Assembly (NCBI GenBank): GCA_035281425.1 | Contig: DATEDX010000209.1 | Coordinates: forward strand, 1-16,215 | From: JAICND01 sp035281425 | GTDB taxonomy: Bacteria > Actinomycetota > Acidimicrobiia > Spongiisociales > ZC4RG35 | Direction of reading: 5' to 3' | Length of the DNA stretch: 16,215 nt | In this document: one piece after another, positions 7,436 to 13,854 of the stretch | How positions within the stretch are numbered: the first letter of the stretch is position 1 | Layout of the letters: each line of letters starts with the position of its first letter | The notes under the pieces: model-generated | Told to the model about the DNA's origin: nothing | Database searches by the model: none | The model's input: only the letters and a program-made list of their open reading frames with translations | Position numbers and translations under genes: made by a program

Positions 7436-8251
7436 ATGGAGGCTCTGGCTCTCGCTGCGGCGTGGGAAGGGGACCCGGCCCTGGTGGTCGTCGACCGGAG
7501 CGGCGAACTCGACCGTTTCGGGCCGGTGGAGGAGCCCCGACCTTGGGCATCGGTGACCAAACTATTCACGGCCTACGCGGTGCTGCTCGCCTATGAGGAA
7601 GGGAATCTCGACTTGGAAGAGCCCGCCGGACCGCCCGGCTCCACCGTCCGCCATCTTCTCGCCCACGCCTCGGGACTGCCCTTCGATGGTGGCCGCCCGG
7701 TGATCGGTCCGGGCCGGAAGCGCATCTACTCCAATACCGGTATCGACCTGCTCGCCGACCTGCTCAGCCAGCGGACCGGACAGCCCTTCGCCACCTACCT
7801 TGCCAAGGGAGTTCTTGGCCCGCTCGGGGCCCAGGCTGATCTCACCGGGCCGGCTTCACAGGGCCTGGTGGGGGACGTTCTCAGTATCGGCCGGCTGGCG
7901 ATGGACACTCTCAATCCTGTCCTGATCGATCCCGACACGGTGGCCGACGCCACCCGAGTGCAGTTCCCGGGCCTGGACGGCATTCTCCCCGGCGTAGGCC
8001 GTTATAAGCCTTTGGATTGGGGTCTCGGTTTCGAGATCAGGTCGGAGAAGAGCCCCCACTGGACCGGTACTACCAATTCCCCGGCCACGTTCGGCCACTT
8101 TGGCGGATCGGGGTCCTTCCTCTGGGTGGATCCGGTCGCCGGGGTGGCGATCGCCTGCCTGGCCGGAGTGCCTTTCGGCGAGTGGGCCTTGGCCGCCTGG
8201 CCCCGGCTGGCGGATGCGGTCCTGGCCGAGATCGGCCTCAATCGGAACTGA
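7436..8251 (+). CDS. Serine beta-lactamase-fold hydrolase (class C / esterase-like family)
   Basis: A 271-residue member of the beta-lactamase/transpeptidase-like superfamily. Motifs in order: SVTK (Ser39, Lys42), the SxxK nucleophile motif, preceded by WA and followed by a hydrophobic helix; YSN (Tyr98-Asn100), the YxN motif; and HFGGSG (221-226), in the position of the third HxG/KTG motif. HLLAHASGLP (73-82) is the usual conserved loop of this family. It is shorter than typical AmpC-like proteins (about 350-400) because the N-terminal region is trimmed, and no signal peptide is visible, so a cytoplasmic esterase, amidase or peptidase role is more likely than periplasmic beta-lactam hydrolysis. 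The substrate is unknown. Its 3' end overlaps the convergent histidine kinase gene by 14 bp. Confidence 0.83.
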   Translation: MEALALAAAWEGDPALVVVDRSGELDRFGPVEEPRPWASVTKLFTAYAVLLAYEEGNLDLEEPAGPPGSTVRHLLAHASGLPFDGGRPVIGPGRKRIYSNTGIDLLADLLSQRTGQPFATYLAKGVLGPLGAQADLTGPASQGLVGDVLSIGRLAMDTLNPVLIDPDTVADATRVQFPGLDGILPGVGRYKPLDWGLGFEIRSEKSPHWTGTTNSPATFGHFGGSGSFLWVDPVAGVAIACLAGVPFGEWALAAWPRLADAVLAEIGLNRN

Positions 8252-10223
8252 CCGGCTCTTGACCGTAGCAATTGGGCAGCCGCAATTCGAACACGGTCCA
8301 GGCACCCCTTCTCGAATAGGTGAGGTCGCCGCCCATGAGCAGGCTCAACTTACGAGCCACGGCCAGTCCCAGCCCCATCGAAGCGGGCAGGGCCGCGCCG
8401 TGGATGCTGCGCATATAGGGCTCGAAGATGCGTTCGGCTTCCCCGGCCCCCACTCCAGTGCCGTTGTCGGCCACTGTTATCAGTGTGGCCACACCGTCCT
8501 CGCGGGCTGAGATCCTTATAGAGGGGCCGCCGTAACGAGCGGCGTTAGTAATCAGATTGCGGATGACCTGGCGGACCCGGCCCGCATCGGCCCAAAGCGG
8601 CGCCGAGGCGTTGACCGCGAGCTCCCAGCTGGCGTCAGCGGGCAGATAGAGGCCGGCGGCGGCCCGCAGCTCGGTGGCTACGTCGACTCGCGTGGGGTTG
8701 ATCACCAAGCTCCCGCCGGCCTCGGCACGACCGATGACGAGGAGATCCTGGACGATGTTGGCCAGATCCCGACTCTGGTCAGCGATCAGAGAGAGCAGGT
8801 CGCGCAGGTCGTCGGGTTGGAAGTGATCGAAGTCACGCTGTAGTTCCTCGGCCAGACCCAAGATGACGGTGAGAGGCGTCCGCAGCTCGTGGGATACGGA
8901 GGTTACGAACTCGTCCTTGGAGGCGAGCAAGGCCGCCAGCCGCTCCTCGGTCCGCTTACGGTCGGTGATGTCCACCGCCACCCCTGCGTATCCGAGTGAC
9001 GCTCCATCCCGGCCGAAGAGATGGGTGACGTTGACCAAAGCCGGAAAACGTGATCCGGCCGCGTCTCGCAGCTCCATTTCTCTGCTGATGCTCCCACTCC
9101 TCTTCAGCATTTCGACATAGTCACGCACCGTCCCCGAGTCGAAGAGGAGGTTGGCGAGGGAGAGGTTGTTCATCGATTCGGGTCGCAGACCGAAGGTAGC
9201 CACGGCGGTGGCGTTGGCATAAGCCAGGCGCCCGTCGGGGGTGGCGCCCACCACCGCCAGCCGGACCTGGTCGAGCAAGGCTCCCTGAAAGTCGATTCGT
9301 CGCTCGGCGGCCCGCCGCGAGCTCTCATCTCGCAAGACGCAAACCAGGAGGGGTGAACCGCCTTCTTCCCCCCATCCCACCGTCAACTCAACCGGCACGA
9401 GGTGACCGGCGCGAGCTTGGGCGGTGGTGCTCACCCGATTGAAGGGGCCGTGAGGAGCGGTCCCCCAAAGCTCATGAGGTGATTTCAACAGCAGGCTCTG
9501 CACCGGAAGGCCCACCACCTCCTCCGGTCGCCAACCGAGCAGTGCCTCCACGGCCCGGCTGGCGAAGATGATGCGGGCCCCGCCGTCGACGGCGAGGAGG
9601 ACGTCGCTGGCGCTGTCGGTGATTAGTCGAAGCCTCGCTTCCTGCACGGCCAGGCCGTGGGCCATCTCACTCCGCGAGCGGAGGGTGCGAGTGGCGGTAG
9701 CGATGAGCCAGGTCATCGTGGGCAGATGGGTGGCCACCGATAGGCCAGCCAGGGTCAACACCTGACCCACCGCCATCGGAGCCGCAAGCTGCCAGAGACC
9801 ACCCAAGAGGCCCAGGGCGATGCCCACTTTGGCGGCGATGACCATACGCCCTGCTCGCCAACCGTCTAGTGCCAGCACCGGCGCCACTACCAGGTAGGTG
9901 AGGCCCGGCACCACCACCAGGGCGGGCGGTGCCGTAACCACGTAGGTCATAGATATCCAGATGATGTCAAAGACCAGCGCTAGGGAAAGGCTCGGCTGGC
10001 TCTCCCTTCGCCGCAGCAAGGCCTGAGCGAAGATGGTGGCGGAGAGAGCCACCACCACCCAGGCGGCTCGCCACTCCCACCGTAAGGCCAGAACTAAATA
10101 CCCGACGATGGCGACGAGGGCGCTGAGGGCGCGAGCGAGGTGGAACGCCGAGCCAAACCTGGTTCCGAGAGCGGGGCTGGACTCTCCCCAAGGCAGAGGA
10201 GCCCGCGCCGATGCAAGCGCCAT
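8238..10223 (-). CDS. Membrane-bound PAS sensor histidine kinase
   Basis: A 661-residue kinase (ATG 10223). Residues about 30-185 hold roughly six hydrophobic segments forming an integral-membrane sensor. Two PAS domains follow: about 196-300 (VEALLGWRPEEVVG) and about 315-425 (VATFGLRP, ending VAVDITDRKRTEERL). Then HisKA with SVSHELRTPLT (phospho-acceptor His445), and HATPase_c with N box RNLITNAARYGG (Asn560), DNGTGVG and SMGLGLAVARKL. All catalytic boxes are intact. It probably autophosphorylates in response to an envelope or membrane signal. There is no adjacent response regulator; its upstream neighbours are the Ig-domain membrane protein and the ECF sigma gene, with which it may share a transcript (63-bp gap). 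An in-frame GTG at 10271 would add 16 residues with rarer codons (TTA, AGA) and starts 15 bp after the preceding stop; neither start has a good Shine-Dalgarno. Confidence 0.9.
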   Translation of the reverse strand: MALASARAPLPWGESSPALGTRFGSAFHLARALSALVAIVGYLVLALRWEWRAAWVVVALSATIFAQALLRRRESQPSLSLALVFDIIWISMTYVVTAPPALVVVPGLTYLVVAPVLALDGWRAGRMVIAAKVGIALGLLGGLWQLAAPMAVGQVLTLAGLSVATHLPTMTWLIATATRTLRSRSEMAHGLAVQEARLRLITDSASDVLLAVDGGARIIFASRAVEALLGWRPEEVVGLPVQSLLLKSPHELWGTAPHGPFNRVSTTAQARAGHLVPVELTVGWGEEGGSPLLVCVLRDESSRRAAERRIDFQGALLDQVRLAVVGATPDGRLAYANATAVATFGLRPESMNNLSLANLLFDSGTVRDYVEMLKRSGSISREMELRDAAGSRFPALVNVTHLFGRDGASLGYAGVAVDITDRKRTEERLAALLASKDEFVTSVSHELRTPLTVILGLAEELQRDFDHFQPDDLRDLLSLIADQSRDLANIVQDLLVIGRAEAGGSLVINPTRVDVATELRAAAGLYLPADASWELAVNASAPLWADAGRVRQVIRNLITNAARYGGPSIRISAREDGVATLITVADNGTGVGAGEAERIFEPYMRSIHGAALPASMGLGLAVARKLSLLMGGDLTYSRRGAWTVFELRLPNCYGQEPVSSD

Positions 10224-10286
10224 CCTCGGAATTCTCGGCAACCAGCGCCCAAAACCTAACCCACTCAACACCGGGCAAGGAGCCGC

Positions 10287-11189
10287 TTAGGGTTGATAGG
10301 TGAACTCGAAAAGGTGTTTTCGCCCGTACTGATCGCTGGCTTTCACCACGATGGTCTGCCCGGGGGTCATCCCCTCAAAGAACACCTTGAGCTCCCAAGC
10401 CCCGGATGGGTCGACCAGCGTCTCCCCGCTCCCGTACTCCGAATCCACCCGCACCGTCGATCCGGGATGCCCGGTTCCGTAGTAGATGTCGAAGGGGGGA
10501 TCCTCGGCACAAGCTCCGAAAGTGGGGTAGGCCTCGAAGGGTGCCAGCTCCTTGGACTCGGTCGTGGTGGTGGGAGACTCGGTGGTCGTCGTCGCCTCCA
10601 CCGGCAAGTATCGGACCCGTACCGAGGCCTGGGACAGGTTGCCAGCCTCATCTTGGGCGGTGAAGCGAGCCGTGTTCCAGCCTTCTGACAGGACCAGCAC
10701 CAGACGCCAGACCCCGGATGGGTCGACCTCGGCCTGGTATCGGCCGCTTTGGACGGTGGCCCCGGGGTCGGTCGTCCCCACGAATTCAATGACTCGCTCC
10801 GACGTCTCTGATCCGTCCTCCGGATGGGTGATGACGAGGGAGGGTGGGGTGGTGTCGGGTTGGGTGGTGTCGGGTTGGGTGGTGTCGGTGGTGGGAGGGG
10901 TGGGAGCGGCAAGCGGGGCGGTCGTAGTGGTTGGCGGCATCGTCGTGCTCATGCGGGGGACGATGGCAGTAGGGGGAACCGAGGTCGTGGACTGCGGACC
11001 GGGGAACGGCTCCGTGACCAGTGCTAGCCCCACCGCCGACCCGGCCAGTAGAACGGCGAGCGCCGAAACCAGACGGAGCCTCTTTCGGAGCGTTTTAGCG
11101 CGATGGAGCAATCGTGGTTGCGCTGCTTCCACCGCGGTGTGGATGGCCAGGGCTGCCCGGCGGGCTCGGGTATCGAGATCAACCGGCAT
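10287..11189 (-). CDS. Single-pass membrane protein with Ig-like domain; candidate sigma-factor partner
   Basis: A 300-residue protein. Residues 1-38 are a basic, probably cytoplasmic segment; 39-58 are a TM helix; 66-114 are a Thr/Pro-rich extracytoplasmic stalk including DTTQPDTTQPDTTPP. An Ig-like domain spans 115-196 (PSLVITHPEDG to QDEAGNLSQASVRVRYLP), a second Thr-rich linker 199-213, and a C-terminal domain 214-300 with one Cys (C227) and the motif SEYGSGETLV. The two folded domains are shared with the plus-strand protein at 11832-12695, so the two are paralogues. The gene overlaps the ECF sigma 3' end by 11 bp, the usual arrangement of sigma/anti-sigma pairs. The N-terminal segment lacks the HxxxCxxC zinc motif of classical ZAS anti-sigmas, so an anti-sigma role is inference from position and topology. 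Confidence 0.85.
   Translation of the reverse strand: MPVDLDTRARRAALAIHTAVEAAQPRLLHRAKTLRKRLRLVSALAVLLAGSAVGLALVTEPFPGPQSTTSVPPTAIVPRMSTTMPPTTTTAPLAAPTPPTTDTTQPDTTQPDTTPPSLVITHPEDGSETSERVIEFVGTTDPGATVQSGRYQAEVDPSGVWRLVLVLSEGWNTARFTAQDEAGNLSQASVRVRYLPVEATTTTESPTTTTESKELAPFEAYPTFGACAEDPPFDIYYGTGHPGSTVRVDSEYGSGETLVDPSGAWELKVFFEGMTPGQTIVVKASDQYGRKHLFEFTYQP
10851..10880 (+). repeat. 15-bp tandem repeat, G-rich on plus strand
   Basis: Two exact copies of GGTGTCGGGTTGGGT, followed by a partial third (GGTGTCGGT), encode the DTTQP repeats in the Thr/Pro stalk of the minus-strand membrane protein. Together with the preceding GGGTGGGG, the plus (template) strand has six runs of at least three G within about 40 bases, which may allow a G-quadruplex. 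Copy number is likely variable between strains. Confidence 0.7.
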
Positions 11190-11712
11190 CGCTCACCTCC
11201 ACGCCCAACTTGGCTGCCAGTGCCTTACGGCCCCGGAACAGATGAACCTTGGCGGTAGCCGGGCTGCAGTTGAGCACATCAGCGATCTCAAGTACCGGAA
11301 GGTCGTCGAGGTAGAACAGGGTCACGGCCTGAGCCTGTTTGGCGGGTAGCGACCGAACTTGGTTCCAGAACTCTTCATCCTCCGGCTCAAGGTCGGGAAG
11401 TCCTTCCCGCCATTGACCGGCGAGGCGCATCAACGCTTTCGCCTCGGCCGCTTTGGTGCGAAACGCCGAGACTGCCATGTTGGCCACCACCCGCCTCACG
11501 AAGGCACCCGGCTTTTCGTAGTTGCGCACCTTGTCCCATTTCTGATGAGCGGCGATGAAGGCCTCCTGAGCCAGATCTTCGGCACCCATTCGGCTCCCGG
11601 AGAGGGCATAAGCGAGGGCCACCACCGCCTTGAACTCCCGGCGGTAGAAGTCCTCGAAGGCTTCACCTTCCGTTCCCTGGGGGCTCGGATCATTGCGAAT
11701 GGATGCCGTCAC
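11179..11712 (-). CDS. ECF-type RNA polymerase sigma factor
   Basis: A 177-residue sigma-70 family, group 4 (ECF) factor. Region 2 spans about 19-86 (FEDFYRREFKAVVALAYALSG, AEDLAQEAFIAAHQKWDKV, FVRRVVANMAVSAFR). Region 4 spans about 120-170 (LPAKQAQAVTLFYLDDLPVLEIADVLNCSPATAKVHL), with the helix-turn-helix that reads the -35 element. No extra C-terminal SnoaL-like or other extension is seen. The only in-frame start near the conserved region is GTG at 11712; readings to 11808 are Cys/Arg-rich and cross the inverted repeat. The GTG itself lacks a good Shine-Dalgarno, while a strong one upstream serves an overlapping short ORF. It is probably co-transcribed with the overlapping membrane protein gene, a likely regulator of its activity. 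Confidence 0.92.
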   Translation of the reverse strand: MTASIRNDPSPQGTEGEAFEDFYRREFKAVVALAYALSGSRMGAEDLAQEAFIAAHQKWDKVRNYEKPGAFVRRVVANMAVSAFRTKAAEAKALMRLAGQWREGLPDLEPEDEEFWNQVRSLPAKQAQAVTLFYLDDLPVLEIADVLNCSPATAKVHLFRGRKALAAKLGVEVSDAG

Positions 11713-11725
11713 GAGACACTCGCAT
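11690..11725 (-). other. Possible 11-codon upstream ORF overlapping the sigma start
   Basis: The ATG at 11725 is preceded by GGAGGG with 7 nt spacing, the best ribosome binding site in the sigma leader. It encodes MRVSRDGIHSQ and stops at TGA (11692-11690), overlapping the first codons of the sigma gene in another frame. It could be a leader peptide that couples or throttles sigma translation, or it could mark the true sigma start if a one-base indel lies between. Detection is direct from sequence; function is inference. Confidence 0.4.
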
Positions 11726-11738
11726 CGGCAATCCCTCC

Positions 11739-11760
11739 GGTTTACCTGAGCAGGTAAACC
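11739..11760. promoter_or_regulatory. Perfect 22-bp inverted repeat, candidate operator
   Basis: Left arm GGTTTACCTG and right arm CAGGTAAACC are perfect reverse complements around a 2-bp AG centre. It lies in the gap between the divergent sigma gene (27 bp from its GTG) and the Ig-domain gene (71 bp from its ATG). A dimeric DNA-binding regulator is the simplest reading. If transcribed toward sigma, it gives a 9-bp RNA stem with a 4-nt loop directly before the GGAGGG ribosome binding site, so RNA-level control is also possible. I do not recognise it as a LexA (GAAC-N4-GTTC) or other named box. Confidence 0.65.
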
Positions 11761-11831
11761 CTCGCGCCTCCTCGAGCGAGTGATAGCCGTGGGGCAGGCT
11801 GGAAGCAACCAGCTAGCCAGGGAGTAAGTAC

Positions 11832-12695
11832 ATGAGTAAGTGGCTCGCCCTCGTCACTGCGGTGGCTGTCGTCATCATCACCGGCGCTGCCTTAGGTTTC
11901 CAAAGTGAAGGTTGGGTATTCGAACGCGGACATTCGCCGGAGTTCCCGCTCGAGAAACCAGACCCGACGGGCGGAAAACCTTCGGGTCCGACGACGTCAA
12001 CCAGCCTGAAGCAGGAGACGGTGGATGAGGATCCTGTCAGCACCGTCACATCATCGGATGAAGAAGCTCCCAAGGCGGAGTCAACGCCGGTCGACACGAC
12101 ACCCCCCGGTCTGGTCATTCTTCATCCGGTGGAAGGACAAGTCTTCGAGAAGAAGGAGGTGGTCTTCGAGGGCACCACGGAGACGGGGGCGAAAGTTTTC
12201 GCTGGCAACTATGAGGCTGATGTCAAAGATGACGGTTCGTGGCGAATCGTTCTGATTCTCTCCCCGGGCGGAAATCACGCCACGCTCCGGGCGGAGGACC
12301 AGGCCGGCAACGTCTCCAAAGCCTCGGTCACGGTTTACCTAGAGCCCCCTGCGAAGGACGACCAGTCCGAGCAGCCCAAGGAGGAGACGGACGAAGCCAA
12401 AGAAAAGGAAGACCAAGGAGAGTCTGAAGAGGCCGAATGGCACTTTGAAGCTCATCAGGTTTTTGGCGAATGTTCGGAGACCCCCCCTTATGACATCTTC
12501 TACGGCCACGGGCTGCCCGGCGGAACCATCTTTGTAGTTTCCGAATACGGCTCGGGAACCACGCTGGTCAACGACCAGGGTGAATGGGAAATCAAAGTCT
12601 TCTTTGAAGGGGCTCCCGTAGGTAAAGGCTTCGCCGTCAAAGTCAAAGATGAGTTCGGGAACCACCAAGTCTTTGAGTTCACACGGACCGGATGA
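11832..12695 (+). CDS. Membrane-anchored Ig-like domain protein, paralogue of the 10287-11189 protein
   Basis: A 287-residue protein starting at an ATG with GGAG about 8 nt upstream. Residues 5-22 are an uncleaved signal anchor or signal peptide. Residues 23-87 are a polar linker; 88-171 an Ig-like domain (TPPGLVILHPVEG to EDQAGNVSKASVTVYL); 172-202 a highly acidic Glu/Lys/Asp linker; 203-287 the C-terminal domain with a single Cys (C214) and SEYGSGTTLV. Both domains align with the membrane protein on the other side of the sigma gene. Over the stretch from SEYGSG to KVFFEG, 18 of 24 residues are identical. It lacks the basic cytoplasmic N-terminal segment of its paralogue, so it has no obvious means of binding sigma. 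It is a candidate target of sigma, or a competing/decoy ligand-binding partner. The linker is acidic and AAG/GAA-rich rather than Thr-rich. Confidence 0.85.
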   Translation: MSKWLALVTAVAVVIITGAALGFQSEGWVFERGHSPEFPLEKPDPTGGKPSGPTTSTSLKQETVDEDPVSTVTSSDEEAPKAESTPVDTTPPGLVILHPVEGQVFEKKEVVFEGTTETGAKVFAGNYEADVKDDGSWRIVLILSPGGNHATLRAEDQAGNVSKASVTVYLEPPAKDDQSEQPKEETDEAKEKEDQGESEEAEWHFEAHQVFGECSETPPYDIFYGHGLPGGTIFVVSEYGSGTTLVNDQGEWEIKVFFEGAPVGKGFAVKVKDEFGNHQVFEFTRTG

Positions 12696-12700
12696 AATGT

Positions 12701-12739
12701 GGGTGGTGAGGGTCATCGACGTGATGACCCCCACCACCT
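12701..12739. terminator. Strong hairpin after the Ig-domain gene
   Basis: Bases 12702-12717 pair with 12723-12738 through 15 base pairs and a single A/C mismatch, closing on a 5-nt loop (GACGT). It begins 6 bp after the stop codon of the Ig-domain gene and ends well before the next start. There is no downstream U-tract on either strand, so it would be a non-canonical intrinsic terminator or an mRNA 3'-end stabiliser separating the two plus-strand genes. Confidence 0.6.
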
Positions 12740-12771
12740 AACGCCGAACCACCTAGTGCCGGAAAAGGCGA

Positions 12772-12777
12772 TAGGCT
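12772..12777 (+). promoter_or_regulatory. Candidate -10 box for the Thr-rich surface protein
   Basis: TAGGCT fits TANNNT and lies about 26 bp before the ATG at 12804, leaving a short leader that contains the GGGAG ribosome binding site at 12793-12797 (6 nt spacing). No clear -35 is seen. It suggests the surface protein has its own promoter after the hairpin rather than read-through only. Confidence 0.35.
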
Positions 12778-12803
12778 GGCAGTAGCCAAACCGGGAGTGG
12801 GCT

Positions 12804-13775
12804 ATGGGCATGGCCAGGCAGGACCAGCGGCGACGGCAAGTGGGGGCAGCAGTAGTAATCCTCTTCTTGGCCTGGCAACTAATTTCCGCCTCGGTGGCGG
12901 TGGCCGCTTCCATCAGTGTGGACCCAGCCTCCGGCTCCCCAGGCACCGAAGTTGAGGTGAGCGGTAGCGGGTTTGTCATATTGATTGACGTCATGTTGTG
13001 CTGGGACCAAAGCGGGTGCGCCGACCTTGGCACCGCTCATGTCAATACGCAGGGAAGATTCGGTGCCGAGATCAGCATCCCTAATGCCAGCCCCGGCTCC
13101 TACCAGATCTACGCCTGCCAGCTGCTGGATCTAGGCCTCACCTGCACCAGCACGGGCTTCCAGGTCACGTCTACCACGACTACCACCAGCAGCACCACTA
13201 CCTCCAGCACAACGACCAGCAGTACCACCAGTACCACCAGTAGCACCAGCACCACCACGACCACTTCCGCCACCACTACCTCTACCACCTCGGACAACAA
13301 TCCCACTACCACTTCCACCACTGCCGGAACCAACCCCACCACTTCCACCACCGTGGCCAGCAACCCCACTACTTCCACCACTTCCGCGTCCACCACCGGA
13401 ACCACCTCCGGTTCCACCACCAGTTCGACCCCCGGCGGCGGATCACCGGGGAGCGGCTCTGGCGGCGGGAACGGCGGAGGGACAGATCAGGGAGGCGTCG
13501 ATACTTCCGGCGGCGAGGAAGGCAACTTGTTCACCCCCTCGGCTGCCGGACCCCCGATCGCCGGTGGAATCGTGGTTCAGAACCCGGGGCCGGCCGCCCT
13601 TCCCTTCGTGCCGGAGGACGTGGCGCCCTTCGTTCCCACCGATCCAGCCGGCGGTCCGAGCTACATCATGGCGGCGCGCGAGGGAGCGGGGACGAAAGCG
13701 GGGCCCGAATGGTGGGCGGGGGCGTTACTAGTCGCGGCTGGAGGGGCGTGGCTCCTTCATCGGCGTCTGCAATAG
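12804..13775 (+). CDS. Secreted Thr/Ser-rich surface protein with C-terminal membrane anchor
   Basis: A 323-residue exported protein. Residues 1-35 are a signal peptide: basic start, hydrophobic core VGAAVVILFLAWQLI, and an AxA-like site near ASVAVAA. Residues 36-122 form a beta-rich IPT/TIG-like Ig domain (ISVDPASGSPGTEVEVSGSGF) with four Cys (66, 72, 105, 114), enough for two disulfides. Residues 123-209 are an almost pure Thr/Ser stalk, including three NPTT(T)STT repeats (166-196), likely extended and possibly O-glycosylated. Residues 210-240 are Gly-rich, 241-295 are Pro/Ala-rich, and 303-318 are a TM helix ending HRRLQ. The C-terminus lacks an LPxTG motif, so it is a membrane-tethered stalk rather than sortase-linked. 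The function is unknown; adhesion or envelope spacing is plausible. It lies downstream of the Ig-domain paralogue and may belong to the same regulon. Confidence 0.85.
   Translation: MGMARQDQRRRQVGAAVVILFLAWQLISASVAVAASISVDPASGSPGTEVEVSGSGFVILIDVMLCWDQSGCADLGTAHVNTQGRFGAEISIPNASPGSYQIYACQLLDLGLTCTSTGFQVTSTTTTTSSTTTSSTTTSSTTSTTSSTSTTTTTSATTTSTTSDNNPTTTSTTAGTNPTTSTTVASNPTTSTTSASTTGTTSGSTTSSTPGGGSPGSGSGGGNGGGTDQGGVDTSGGEEGNLFTPSAAGPPIAGGIVVQNPGPAALPFVPEDVAPFVPTDPAGGPSYIMAAREGAGTKAGPEWWAGALLVAAGGAWLLHRRLQ
13170..13430 (+). repeat. Low-complexity Thr/Ser-coding tract with a decapeptide repeat
   Basis: A run of ACC/ACT/AGC/TCC codons encodes the stalk of the surface protein. Within it, 13299-13391 holds three tandem units of about 30 bp (the first one codon longer) encoding NPTTTSTTAGT, NPTTSTTVAS and NPTTSTTSAS. 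The tract is in frame throughout and is expected to vary in length by slippage or recombination. Confidence 0.8.
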
Positions 13776-13823
13776 GCCCTTTATGAGGCCTGAGACGTGA
13801 ACGCGCTGTGAGTTCTGGCCGGT

Positions 13824-13847
13824 AGCTGATAGCCGAAAGCTGATAGC
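13824..13847. repeat. Direct repeat AGCTGATAGC x2
   Basis: Two exact copies of AGCTGATAGC at 13824-13833 and 13838-13847, separated by CGAA. Each copy contains a small GCT-GAT-AGC dyad. They sit in the 79-bp gap between the convergent surface-protein and cupredoxin genes, close to the cupredoxin stop. They may be a remnant of a dispersed intergenic repeat. No role is assigned. Confidence 0.6.
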
Positions 13848-13854
13848 TGTTCGA

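Noticed and set aside
7383..7550. N-terminal extension of the KhtT-like protein up to 7550
   Set aside because: It is Pro/Arg-rich antisense of the beta-lactamase-fold gene. A GTG with a good ribosome binding site lies exactly where KhtT similarity begins.
11739..11760. LexA, IdeR or other named operator
   Set aside because: The arms do not contain GAAC-N4-GTTC or a convincing DtxR/IdeR pattern, so no regulator is named.
13109..13420. Minus-strand Val/Glu-rich 103-residue ORF
   Set aside because: It is a composition artefact antisense to the Thr-rich stalk.
13170..13430. Possible CRISPR or minisatellite array
   Set aside because: Repeats are short, irregular and in frame, encoding a Thr/Ser stalk. 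There are no uniform repeat/spacer units and no cas genes.
13774..13791. Small hairpin AGGCC-ctttatga-GGCCT as a terminator for the surface-protein gene
   Set aside because: It has only five base pairs, overlaps the stop codon and has no T-tract; too weak to call.
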